Source: UBA5078 sp964538025 (GTDB taxonomy: Bacteria > Pseudomonadota > Gammaproteobacteria > Pseudomonadales > Pseudohongiellaceae). Taken from it: DNA of 64,000 nucleotides. Positions 55,666 to 64,000 of the stretch are shown here, piece by piece (the first letter of the stretch is position 1; every line of letters starts with the position of its first letter). The stretch spans positions 1 to 64,000 of the forward strand of contig CAZICZ010000004.1 in the NCBI GenBank assembly GCA_964538025.1, in the 5' to 3' direction. A program made the translations under genes and the position numbers. The notes beneath the pieces are model-generated. The model saw nothing but the letters and a program-made list of their open reading frames with translations, had not been told where the DNA came from and did no database searches.

Positions 55666-57125
55666 CAGCGGAGCACCTGATCCTGCTTTTACCCTTTATG
55701 CTGGTGACCGGCACCGCCGTGCTTGCCATGCTGCTGATCGCCATTCGGCGCCGACATGGGCTCACGTGTCTCGTCACCGCGACCGGCTTGCTGCTGACCC
55801 TGCTCAGTCTGTACGTCGTGGCACCTCTGGCGCCGCAGGAGGTCACGCCTCTTTTGCGTGTGGATGCCTTTTCATTGTTCTTTACCGCCCTGATAACCGC
55901 TAGCGCTCTGGTGCTGGCGCTGTTCAGCTATCCCTATTTGTGCAATCTGGACGATCATCAGGACGAGTTCTATCTGTTGCTCACCATTGCCGTGCTCGGC
56001 GCATTGGTGATGGTCAGTAGCACGCATTTCCTGACCGCCTTTCTGGGCATGGAAACACTCAGCGTCTGCCTTTACGGGATGGTGGCGTATCCCCTGCACC
56101 GTCCTGCAACGGCGCAGTACCCCATGGAGGCCAGCATCAAATACCTGGTGCTGTCGGCCGTCTCGTCCGGCTTTGTGCTGTTCGGGATGGCGCTGATCTA
56201 TGCGCAGACGGGCACGCTGCATTTCAGCTCACTGACGGCCTCTTTGCAGGGAAGCGGTGCCGTGCCCGCGGCCTATTTTGTTGTGGCGGCGTTGCTGGTG
56301 CTGATGGGCTTCGCCTTCAAGCTGTCACTGGTGCCGTTTCATCTGTGGACACCGGATGTGTATGAGGGCGCCCCGTTGCCTGCCACCGCCTTTCTTGCCA
56401 GCGTTGGCAAGCTGGCCATGGCGGCGCTGTTGATGCGCTTCATGAGCAGCAGCGGTGTCCTGTCCAGCGCGGCTATCGCCCATGTGCTGACCGTGATCGC
56501 GGCACTCTCGATTCTGGCCGGGAATCTTCTGGCGTTGCTGCAAAGCAATCTCAAGCGCCTGCTGTCGTATTCCTCGATCGCCCATATGGGATATTTGCTG
56601 ATCGCGCTGCTCACACTGGGCAGCGCGCAGGACGGGCTGGGTGCAGAAGCCGTCAGTGTGTACCTGACCGCGTATGTGGTGATGTCACTTGGCGCCTTTG
56701 GCGTGATGACGGTGGTTTCCGACAGCGCCCATGAGCGCGATCATCTCGGGCATTATCAGGGGCTCTTCTGGCGCAATCCGTGGCTGGCGCTGGTCATGAC
56801 GGCCATGCTGCTCTCACTCGCGGGGATCCCCCTGACTCTCGGCTTCATCGGCAAGTTCTATATCGTCGCGGCAGGCGTACAGGGCGCCGAATGGGGTCTG
56901 CTCGGCGCGATGATTGTCGGCAGCGGCATCGGTCTTTTTTACTACCTCCGCATCGTGTACCGCATGCTCACGCCTCTTGAGCGCGACGAAACCTTCCCCG
57001 AGGCCGGACTCCGCGAGCTGGTGTCTCACGGGCTCTTGCTGGTGCTGCTGCTGTTGCTGATCGTGCCTGGCATTCTGCCGGGGGGATTGATTGCGCTGGT
57101 CGGTGCCGCGGTCGGCAGCCTCTAG
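55662..57125 (+). CDS. nuoN: NADH-quinone oxidoreductase subunit N
   Basis: 487 residues, the third antiporter-like subunit (FLGMETLSVCLYGMVAYPLH; VPFHLWTPDVYEGAPLPATA; RLLSYSSIAHMGYLLIALL). Last gene of the nuo operon. Its TAG abuts the pxpA stop on the other strand with no bases in between. Confidence 0.97.
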   Translation: MTAEHLILLLPFMLVTGTAVLAMLLIAIRRRHGLTCLVTATGLLLTLLSLYVVAPLAPQEVTPLLRVDAFSLFFTALITASALVLALFSYPYLCNLDDHQDEFYLLLTIAVLGALVMVSSTHFLTAFLGMETLSVCLYGMVAYPLHRPATAQYPMEASIKYLVLSAVSSGFVLFGMALIYAQTGTLHFSSLTASLQGSGAVPAAYFVVAALLVLMGFAFKLSLVPFHLWTPDVYEGAPLPATAFLASVGKLAMAALLMRFMSSSGVLSSAAIAHVLTVIAALSILAGNLLALLQSNLKRLLSYSSIAHMGYLLIALLTLGSAQDGLGAEAVSVYLTAYVVMSLGAFGVMTVVSDSAHERDHLGHYQGLFWRNPWLALVMTAMLLSLAGIPLTLGFIGKFYIVAAGVQGAEWGLLGAMIVGSGIGLFYYLRIVYRMLTPLERDETFPEAGLRELVSHGLLLVLLLLLIVPGILPGGLIALVGAAVGSL

Positions 57126-57890
57126 TCAGGCGTCAGGCGTGCTGATGGATATTCCTTGTATTCGCAAGGCCTGCACCAGCGCCGTCGCCAGATCTAGCGC
57201 CTTTGGACTGTCACCGTGCAGGCACAGGCTTTGCGCGGTCAATGTGATCGGTTCTCCCGTGATGCAGGGCAGTGTTCCTGTCAGAATGATGGCAAGACTT
57301 TGCGCGATACTCTCTTGCTCATCCTCGATCAGTGCCCGAGGATGTGAGCGCGGCACAAGCCGGCCCTGCGCATCATAGCGACGATCGGCAAACGCTTCCG
57401 CTTCCCCTGTCATGCCCGCTTTTTCGGCTTCGTCCAACAGCTTTCCCCCCGCCAGCCCCATCACCGCCAGCGAAGGATTGAATTCCCGGACAATGGTGAT
57501 CACCTGCTGCGCGAGTGCTGCATCGCGTGCCGCCTGGTTATAGAGCGCGCCGTGAGGTTTGACGTAGCACAGCGTGCCTCCCGCTTGTTCGATGCGGGTG
57601 TTCAGGGAGTCCAGCTGCGCGAGCAGCGACGCCCGTAACACCGCAAAGGGCAGTTGCATCTCCCGTCGACCGCCGTGCTCCCGGTCGGGAAACGACGGAT
57701 GTGCGCCCAGTCGCACCTGATGACGAAGCGCGTGCGAAATGGCGGCCTCTATCGTCGAGGAGTCTCCGGCATGCACCCCGCAACTGATATTGGCCGAGCT
57801 GACCAAGGCCAGCAGCGCGGCATCGTGAGCGCCTCCCTCGCCGAGGTCGGCATTCAGATCAATTCGGTGCTGGGGGCTGGGGGAATTCAT
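57126..57890 (-). CDS. pxpA: 5-oxoprolinase subunit A (LamB/YcsF family)
   Basis: 254 residues from the ATG at 57890 (a GTG at 57917 would add nine). Typical opening IDLNADLGEGG, with later SANISCGVHAGDSSTIEAAI, YVKPHGALYNQAARD, and AEAFADRRYDAQGRLVPRSH. With PxpB and PxpC it forms the ATP-dependent 5-oxoprolinase that opens 5-oxoproline (pyroglutamate) to glutamate in the cytoplasm. It is separated from pxpBC by an oppositely oriented gene. Tail to tail with nuoN. Confidence 0.93.
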   Translation of the reverse strand: MNSPSPQHRIDLNADLGEGGAHDAALLALVSSANISCGVHAGDSSTIEAAISHALRHQVRLGAHPSFPDREHGGRREMQLPFAVLRASLLAQLDSLNTRIEQAGGTLCYVKPHGALYNQAARDAALAQQVITIVREFNPSLAVMGLAGGKLLDEAEKAGMTGEAEAFADRRYDAQGRLVPRSHPRALIEDEQESIAQSLAIILTGTLPCITGEPITLTAQSLCLHGDSPKALDLATALVQALRIQGISISTPDA

Positions 57891-58060
57891 GGCGGACAGG
57901 ATAGTGGAAATGGGCACGTCACACCACGCGCCTTGGTCTCTTTCTGCACGAAAAACAAAGAGATGGGGCTAATCAGAGACGGCGTTAGAGGGTCTAATAG
58001 CGCGCAGTGACAGGGTGAGCGATGCCCCCGGTCGCGCCCCCAGCCCATTCAGGAGTCAGG

Positions 58061-60312
58061 ATGCACAGCTTTGTCAGGCGCTTGGCGGTGACCGCCGCAC
58101 TGGGAGGACTTCTTCTGCTGTCTGGCAGAAGCATGGCGCAGTCGTCGACGATTGTGAATATTCCCACCTCACTGCAGGGCCTCTACTCCCTGGATATGGT
58201 CAATGCCGTTTCCAGCTCGCCGATTGGCAATACCAACAAGGCGGACGAGGCGGACAATATTCTGCTCTACGTCAGTCCTTACGGCGACCTGTGCACCCGC
58301 AATGCCAGCTCAAGCACTGTGCAGATTCTTTCCAGTACGCCGGTACTGCAAGGCGGGCCCTTCGGCGTGGTCACCTGGGAAGTTGCCGCGTCCGGTCTGC
58401 GCTTTTCGCTCCCGTTGAGCGACACCACCTTTAGCGGTTTTGAACTGGCGAGCGTTTCGGGAACCCTCTTCGGGCGTCTAACGGGCAGTGCCCCGCAACT
58501 GGACACGGGCAGCTGCGAAAGTCCACCGCTGAATACCGGCCTGGTCAACACCCTGTTTGCGCAGGCGGAAGCGGTATTTCCCGTGCTGTTCCCCGGCAGC
58601 GCGTTCAGCTTTAACCAGATCGGCAGCGGATTCGACGTGTTTCGCTACTATCAGGGTAGCGATACCTATCTCGCGGTGCGCGATGAGCGCGTGTACGCCC
58701 GAGGCGGTGATTTTGGCGAGGAATTTGTCGAGGTCGGAACGCTGAAGGATCTGCTCGCGGACATCAATACCATGCGTGTGCCCAATCGCCTTGCCAGCTT
58801 CTTTCAGGGCACCTTTTCCCTGTCTCTCGGCGAGACCCGGCCCTTCTCGCCGGTGCCCGAGGGGACCCAGCTCACGTTTGTCATTACCGCGACGGGCCAG
58901 TTGTGCGTCGGGGAACTGCAACTCTCTTTCCCCCAGGTGGCCGGCACAACCGCGACCTGGAACAACACCAACGGCAATTTGCGCTACACGCTGGATCTCA
59001 CCCGCGACGATGACCCGACCACCTTCGAGGCGAACTTTGCCGAAGGGGAATTTACCCTGCAATCGCTGGGCGGGAGCACCTACGGCGTGTTTACGGGGGA
59101 GAAAACTTCCTTGGCCACCGAGTGCGGAGATGCCAAAGGGAGCGATCCCGATCAGTCTTCGATCAGCTCCCTGTTCGCGCTGATTGAACAGCAGTATCCG
59201 GCCGTTTTTCCGGCCGGGCCGCAGACCTACACCCAAAAGCAGGACGGGTTTACCTACCGCTATTATTTCGAGAGCCAGGTCTTTGTGGCCGTCAAAAACG
59301 GCACGGTGTATCTGAATGGCGGCGAGTTTGGGACAAACGCAGCGCCCGTTCCGTTTGGCAGCCTGAGCGCCGTGCTTGCCCAGCTGAATAACACTCCCGT
59401 GGCCGCCACCATCCCGTCGTCGTCCGCGGGCACCTATGCGATGAGTTTCTCCGGTGCGAGTACCTTCTCGCGCTTTGCGGACGGTCTTGCTGCCACTGTA
59501 GTGCTGGATGCACAGGGAGGGTTGTGCCTCGACGGGGTGGCCCTGGGTTCCGCCACCGCCAGGACCTCCTCGCCGGGCACCGCCTTCTGGGAGAATAGCG
59601 ATACCGGCCTGAGCATTCGTCTGGATACCAGCACGCTGACAAGCACGACGATGAGTCTGCAGGTGAGTTCGCTGAGCGGTCTTTCCTTTTCGACGCTTGC
59701 CGGCACGCGAACCAGCCTTGCCACCGGCTGTGGTGCCAATGCCGTGGCGACCGACATCGCGCTGGCCAATCAGCTCTTTTCCCTGGCGGAACAGCACTAC
59801 GCCGCGCTGTTTCCCGCAAGCCTTTTGTCCTTCAATCAGCTGGAGGGCAATACCGTGCGACGCTTCTACCCGGCCACCGGCATGACGCTGTCGATTACCG
59901 GCGATGCAGTCTCGGTGAAGGGGGGGCGTATGGCAGTACCTTGGTGCCGGTAGGAAGCCTGAGTGGGCTGGTGTCCCAGATTACGGCGGCGCACACACCA
60001 GTGCAGATTTATGATCTGCACGTGACCGGCAACGGTGTGGTCAAGATCGCGGGCACGTTCATTTTTCCCACCGTGGATATCACGCGGTACAACATCACGC
60101 GGCCTTCGGCCACAGACACTGCCGGCTTGCAGGCGCTGGTGACGAGCAGCCTGAGCAGCCTGCTGAGCAAGCTTGACAGTATTGTCCTGAGCAATATCAG
60201 CGAAACGTCCCAGCAGCTGTCCTTCACCGCGACCGTCGCCAGCGATACCGTTTTTCCCACCAGCCGGACAGAACGGGATTACACCCTGCAGTATGTCATT
60301 CGCCTCCGCTGA
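58061..60312 (+). pseudogene. Three-module secreted protein interrupted by a frameshift
   Basis: From the ATG at 58061 (ribosome site AGGAG) the frame runs to 59953; a second frame continues to 60312. Joined, they give about 750 residues. A signal peptide (RRLAVTAALGGLLLLSGRSM AQ region) is followed by three modules of about 200 residues and a unique C-terminal domain. The break lies in a G7 run at 59920-59926: with one more G the third module reads VKGGAYGSTLVPVGSLSGLV, matching the ARGGDFG and LNGGEFG of modules 1 and 2. It may be phase variation, a fixed mutation or a base-calling error. It stands between pxpA and pxpBC. Function unknown; probably extracellular or periplasmic. Confidence 0.78.
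58160..60000 (+). repeat. Three tandem protein modules (beta domain plus YP/FP domain)
   Basis: Each module of about 200 residues has a beta-rich part with two conserved cysteines (LC near its start and TGSC, ATEC or ATGC at its end) and a shorter part with the pattern LF..AE..YP..FP, F.Q, R.Y, and GG.FG.....VGSL. Modules lie near 58160-58770, 58800-59395 and 59425-60000. The short part starts near 58541, 59160 and 59763. The modules are diverged at DNA level, so the duplication is old. Confidence 0.72.
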
Positions 60313-60321
60313 GCCCGCCTC

Positions 60322-61275
60322 TCAGTGTCCCGACAGGGTCTCGGCCAGCCGGTCCATGGTCCGCCGCTGTTTCTGGAGTGCCTCTACCGCCAGCGCATGC
60401 GTCACGGGCTGAAAATACACCGACGTCAGTGGAGGCATGTGCGCCAGTTGCCACAGATCCGCCTGAATCACCCGTGCGATACGCGGATAGCCGCCAAGGG
60501 TCTGGGCGTCATTGCCGAGCACGATGGGCAGTCCGTCAGGAGGAACCTGGACATCGCCGGGCAATACACCGGAAGAGAGCAGGTCCAGCGGGGCACGCAG
60601 GGCCAGAGAGCCGCCGTTCAAGCGCAGCCCCATGCGGTTGCTCTGGTGGGTGATGCGCCAGGGAAGCATCCAGAACTGATGATGCGCCTCCTCCGAAAAC
60701 GCGTCGTAGTCGGGGCCGGGAAGGGCGCGCAGCACGTGGGACGGCGCCAGTGACCGAATGCCATAGGGCAGATGGGCGGGTGCCGGACGTTCCCGACCGA
60801 GGGGCAGGGTATCGCCCGTCTGCAGCGCGCGGCCGTAATACCCGCCGAAGCCTGCAGCAAGATCGGTGCTTCGGGAACCCAGCACTTTCGGGACGTTGAT
60901 TCCGCCACTAAAGGCCAGATAGGCGCGGGCGCCGGGAATGGCGGGCCGTGGCAGATGAAGGTGCATGCCAACGCCTACCGTGGCGGGATGCCCCGGCAAT
61001 AGGGGTGTCTTTTCCCCCCCGTCCGCGGCGATTGTATAAGCCGAAAAATCCACGCCTGTCAGCACGACACGGCACGTCTTGTGAAAACACAGGACCAGCG
61101 GACCCACGCTCAGTTCCAGCACCGCAGCGCCATGGGCATTGCCAAGCAGCAGGTTGGCATGCTGGAGCGCCAGCGGGTCCATGGCGCCGCACTGGGCGAT
61201 TCCCCAATGACGCAGGCCGACCCGGCCCAAGTCCTGCACGGTGGTCTGCGCGCCACAGCGGATGACTTCGATCAT
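60322..61275 (-). CDS. pxpC: 5-oxoprolinase subunit C (KipA-like)
   Basis: 317 residues of the biotin-dependent-carboxyltransferase-like (AHS2) family: MIEVIRCGAQTTVQDLGRVG, RHWGIAQCGAMDPLALQHAN, and DLLSSGVLPGDVQVPPDGLP, IVLGNDAQTLGGYP. Its ATG overlaps the pxpB stop (ATGA), so the two are coupled. Together with PxpA and PxpB it hydrolyses 5-oxoproline. Confidence 0.92.
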   Translation of the reverse strand: MIEVIRCGAQTTVQDLGRVGLRHWGIAQCGAMDPLALQHANLLLGNAHGAAVLELSVGPLVLCFHKTCRVVLTGVDFSAYTIAADGGEKTPLLPGHPATVGVGMHLHLPRPAIPGARAYLAFSGGINVPKVLGSRSTDLAAGFGGYYGRALQTGDTLPLGRERPAPAHLPYGIRSLAPSHVLRALPGPDYDAFSEEAHHQFWMLPWRITHQSNRMGLRLNGGSLALRAPLDLLSSGVLPGDVQVPPDGLPIVLGNDAQTLGGYPRIARVIQADLWQLAHMPPLTSVYFQPVTHALAVEALQKQRRTMDRLAETLSGH

Positions 61276-61967
61276 GAGGTCTCTCCTTGGCGTACGAATC
61301 GGACGGTGTCCCCCGGTTGCAGCAGCACCGCAGGAGAGGCCAGGGGATCGAACAGGCGCACCTCGGTGTGACCGATCAGATGCCAGCCGCCGGGAGAGGC
61401 TGCCGGATAGATGGCCGTCTGCGATCCACCAATGGCCACGGAGCCCGCCGGCACCACCACCCGCGGCGTTGTCAGACGCGGGGTGTGCAGGCGCGCATCA
61501 AGCCCGCCGAGATAGGCAAAGCCCGGTTGAAAGCCGAGACAATTCACGTGGTACACCCGCTCGCTGTGCAGGGCGATAAGTTCTTCGGGCGTCAGGCCGC
61601 AGCGCGCGGCGAGCGCCTCGAGATCTGGCCCGTGGGCTCCCCCGTAATGCACCGGAATTTCAATGCAGCGGCTCTCGGTGCTTGTGCCCGAAAGCGTCGG
61701 CCAGTGGCTCAGAATCAGGTCCTGCAAGGTCGCGAGCAGTGTCTTGTGGGTGCCTCGCACCATCAGGTTGCCCATGCCAGGCACGATCTCGATCAGGCCC
61801 AGCGTGCTGCGCTGCGCCTCCAGCCACAGGGCCAACGCCCACAGTCGCTGCTGCAGCGCCAGCGGGACCTCGCGTGCCTCCGGAGGCAGAAAGAAGAAAA
61901 GCAGGGCGTCTTCGCCCAGCGTCGTGACGCGGGCAGGAAATTCATCGGGCACGGGGGCGTGAGGCAT
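61272..61967 (-). CDS. pxpB: 5-oxoprolinase subunit B (KipI-like)
   Basis: 231 residues from the ATG at 61967, with AAGGAC 8 bases upstream; the frame is open to 62045 but that part lies within the upstream gene. The AHS1 family is recognised by IEIVPGMGNLMVRG, IPVHYGGAHGPDLEALAARC, and HVNCLGFQPGFAYLGGLDAR, PAGSVAIGGSQTAIYPAASP. In Bacillus the relative KipI inhibits kinase KinA; here the pxp neighbours support oxoprolinase. It lies 43 bases after the ATPase gene on the same strand. Confidence 0.92.
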   Translation of the reverse strand: MPHAPVPDEFPARVTTLGEDALLFFFLPPEAREVPLALQQRLWALALWLEAQRSTLGLIEIVPGMGNLMVRGTHKTLLATLQDLILSHWPTLSGTSTESRCIEIPVHYGGAHGPDLEALAARCGLTPEELIALHSERVYHVNCLGFQPGFAYLGGLDARLHTPRLTTPRVVVPAGSVAIGGSQTAIYPAASPGGWHLIGHTEVRLFDPLASPAVLLQPGDTVRFVRQGETS

Positions 61968-62010
61968 GGTGCGCGTCCTTCGGTAACAGTCGATCGGAGA
62001 GCCCGATCTT

Positions 62011-64000
62011 TCAGGCGTCGTTGCTTTTCCAGCGGAAATCCACATGCCGCGACAGGGCTTTGTTGATCAGGCGCACGACCTGATCAGGCGGCGTGTCCCT
62101 GCCCAGCATCTGGGACGTGGCACCATGGTCCCGCAAGTGCTGACGCCGCTCCGGCGAGTCATCGTGCAGCAGCAGTAGCGCGGGCAGGCGGGACCAGGCC
62201 ATGGCGGTGCGGTAGTCCGCCACGTAGTGCAGTACCTCGTCTTCGGTGTCCCGATGCGGCACGTCCACTACCACCAGTTCAATCTGGTTGTTCTGTTCCA
62301 GCATGTGTTTGGCGGCGTCCGGCGAGTCGGCATGCATCACGGTGTACCAGGCCTCCCGCAACGCCGCTTCAAAGGACTCTCCAAAGGCGCTGTTCTCTCC
62401 CACCAACAGGATCGCGGAGCGTGCCAGCTCGTCCCGGGTGTTCTGGATATCGGCCAGCTCGGGCACTTTGGCGTTGTATTCCGCCGCCAGGTCCCACCAG
62501 AACTGGCGTCCGATGACCCGCGCGGCTTCCGCAGCGGTGGATTCGCCGGAAATAATGCGTCGTGACGCCCCGCCCGCGAGTGAGCGGATATTGCCGTGCG
62601 CGAGCGACTTGAGCACGACCGGGTCCTTTTCCCCCTTGGCAATGGCCTGCGCGAGCGCCGTGGTGATTTCAATCATCTCGGTGATGACCACGCGACCGCT
62701 GTAACCGGTGAATCCACACTTCTCGCAGCCCACTGCGCGGTAGGGAGGATGCACGGCCGTCACGCTGGCAAAGGCGGATTCATCTGAGTTCAGCGTTGCG
62801 CCGGGCGCCTGTCGGCAATGCGTGCAGAGTTTGCGCAGCAGGCGCTGGGACACAATGCCGGTCAGCGCCTGGGACAGAATGGCCGGCAATATCTCCAGAT
62901 CGAGCAAGCGCGGAATGGCACCGATGGCATCGTTTGTGTGGAGGGTGGAGAACACGAGATGGCCCGTCATCGCGGACTGCATGGCGATCTGTGCCGTCTC
63001 ACCGTCGCGGATTTCACCAATCAGAATGACATCCGGGTCCTGTCGCAGAATCGCCCGCAAGGCCTTGGCGAAGGTCAGGCCGGCGTCCACATTGACCGCC
63101 GTCTGGGACAGGCCCTGCATGCGGTACTCCACGGGGTCCTCCACCGTGGTGATGCTCACGGATTCGTGGTTGAGTTCGGCCAGAATGGAGTACAGCGTGG
63201 TGGTCTTGCCCGAGCCGGTGGGGCCGCACAGCAGCACCACGCCCGCCGGCGCCGAGGCCATGCGGCGCAGGGTCTGGATCTCGAGCAACGACAGGCCGGT
63301 GGTCGCCAGGCTGTAGTTCTTGGCGGAGGTCAGGAAACGCACCACCAGCTTCTCATTGCCCCCGGCGACCGGAAGGCTTGAAATCCGCAGGTCATATTCC
63401 TGGTCATGAAACACAGCAGAGGCACTGCCATCCTGGGGGATCATCTGGTTGGTGGAGTCCATGCCAGCGCGCGCCTTGATATGGCGGACCAGGGATTCGC
63501 CCACCTGCTCGGGCAGAATCAGGATGCGGCGCAGCATGCCATCCACGCGCAGGCGCACGGCGTAGCCCCCTACAAAGGGTTGGATGTGCATGTCGGAGGC
63601 CTTTACAGAGACGGCCTTCTCCATCAGCTGACGGCTAAGACGGGGAATCTCCTTCTCTTCCAGTGCCACCTGCTGCTGCAGTTTCTGTGTCTGCAGGGGG
63701 TTCGCTGCCAGGGTGGAATAGGCGCGGGCAATCGCAATCTCAAGCTGGTCGGCCGGGCAGATGTCGAGCCGCACGTGCGCGCCGTAGACGAAGCGCAGAA
63801 GCTGCTCCGTGCCGGGATCAAAGGGGTTCGCTGTTGCGACTACCACCTGGTGATCTTCCACGTACAGCGGCAAAGCGGACATCCGGTTGGCAAAGCCGTT
63901 GGGCAGGGCGGTGAGCAGGGAGGATTCCGGTTTGTCCAGATCAGTGGCGACGCGAATCTGTTTATCCTGGGCGATAAGGGTGGCTAGGGCCCACGGGTCC
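62011..64000 (-). CDS. GspE/PilB-like secretion ATPase with degenerate receiver domain (partial)
   Basis: At least 663 residues; the frame is open to the window edge, so the N-terminus is missing (the ATG at 63882 is internal). An N-terminal T2SSE-type domain is followed by the hexameric ATPase: Walker A GPTGSGKTTT, Asp box TTVEDPVEYRM, Walker B DPDVILIGEIRD, His box TGHLVFSTLHTNDA. A zinc motif of the GspE type is present (CTHC and CEKC). About 125 residues at the end form a receiver-like domain: ILLVGENS replaces the acidic pair, the acceptor aspartate survives in LVVVDV, and the switch Thr and Lys are lost. It probably powers a type II secretion or type IV pilus system and integrates a signal without phosphorylation. 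No gsp or pil genes are visible. Confidence 0.88.
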   Translation of the reverse strand, partial: DPWALATLIAQDKQIRVATDLDKPESSLLTALPNGFANRMSALPLYVEDHQVVVATANPFDPGTEQLLRFVYGAHVRLDICPADQLEIAIARAYSTLAANPLQTQKLQQQVALEEKEIPRLSRQLMEKAVSVKASDMHIQPFVGGYAVRLRVDGMLRRILILPEQVGESLVRHIKARAGMDSTNQMIPQDGSASAVFHDQEYDLRISSLPVAGGNEKLVVRFLTSAKNYSLATTGLSLLEIQTLRRMASAPAGVVLLCGPTGSGKTTTLYSILAELNHESVSITTVEDPVEYRMQGLSQTAVNVDAGLTFAKALRAILRQDPDVILIGEIRDGETAQIAMQSAMTGHLVFSTLHTNDAIGAIPRLLDLEILPAILSQALTGIVSQRLLRKLCTHCRQAPGATLNSDESAFASVTAVHPPYRAVGCEKCGFTGYSGRVVITEMIEITTALAQAIAKGEKDPVVLKSLAHGNIRSLAGGASRRIISGESTAAEAARVIGRQFWWDLAAEYNAKVPELADIQNTRDELARSAILLVGENSAFGESFEAALREAWYTVMHADSPDAAKHMLEQNNQIELVVVDVPHRDTEDEVLHYVADYRTAMAWSRLPALLLLHDDSPERRQHLRDHGATSQMLGRDTPPDQVVRLINKALSRHVDFRWKSNDA

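Noticed and set aside
61272..61967. KipI as inhibitor of a sporulation kinase
   Set aside because: The sporulation role is specific to Bacillus; the adjacent pxpC and nearby pxpA point to 5-oxoprolinase.

Overview
The window is a chromosomal segment from a gammaproteobacterium. Three things point there: the S10, spc and alpha ribosomal operons run in exactly the Escherichia coli gene order (tuf, rpsJ to rpmC and rpsQ, rplN to secY and rpmJ, rpsM to rplQ); complex I has a fused NuoCD; and the accessory genes (glpK/glpD, FlgO-type lipoprotein, ModF, PxpABC, GspE/PilB-like ATPase) are typical of free-living, probably marine, gammaproteobacteria. The order or genus cannot be fixed from sequence reading alone. 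No tRNA, rRNA, CRISPR array, insertion sequence or prophage was seen.

Layout. 1-14.4 kb: end of tuf with its terminator, a near-consensus promoter, and 29 genes for ribosomal proteins, SecY and RNA polymerase alpha, closed by a terminator after rplQ. 14.4-17.9 kb: class V aminotransferase, LspA, a small membrane protein, a DUF1499 protein and a histidine phosphatase. 17.9-21.5 kb: glycerol catabolism (glpK and glpD, head to head and only 41 bp apart) and a small secreted protein. 21.6-26 kb: a leucyl-tRNA synthetase of an unexpected sequence type, followed by the first of two large secreted redoxin/cytochrome c/copper-monooxygenase-like proteins. 26-33 kb: lipoproteins (one interrupted by an in-frame amber codon), thioredoxin 2, an MFS transporter, an SMI1/KNR4 protein, a secreted protein of unknown function, a carboxylesterase, a DUF2214 membrane protein and a glutaredoxin.

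33-41.9 kb: a VOC protein, a TetR regulator, the second and apparently intact redoxin/cytochrome c/PHM-like protein, an exported fumarylacetoacetate-hydrolase-family protein, an exported serine beta-lactamase-family hydrolase, an exported esterase, ModF and a CBS-domain protein. 42.3-57.1 kb: a complete 13-gene nuo operon (nuoA, B, CD, E-N) with mostly overlapping start/stop codons. 57.1-64 kb: the 5-oxoprolinase genes pxpA and pxpBC, split by an oppositely oriented gene for a three-module secreted protein with a frameshift at a G7 tract, then a GspE/PilB-like ATPase with a degenerate receiver domain, truncated by the window edge.

The most interesting biology is the pair of secreted fusion proteins at 24288-26045 and 34466-36217. 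Both join a signal peptide, a cysteine-free redoxin domain, a mono-haem CxxCH domain and a domain resembling peptidylglycine/dopamine copper monooxygenases. The downstream copy keeps all six expected copper ligands (two His, one His, HxH, Met). The upstream copy has lost four of them. The intact copy sits beside a TetR gene and a run of exported hydrolases, which suggests an uncharacterised periplasmic oxidative pathway and a diverged, possibly non-catalytic, paralogue.
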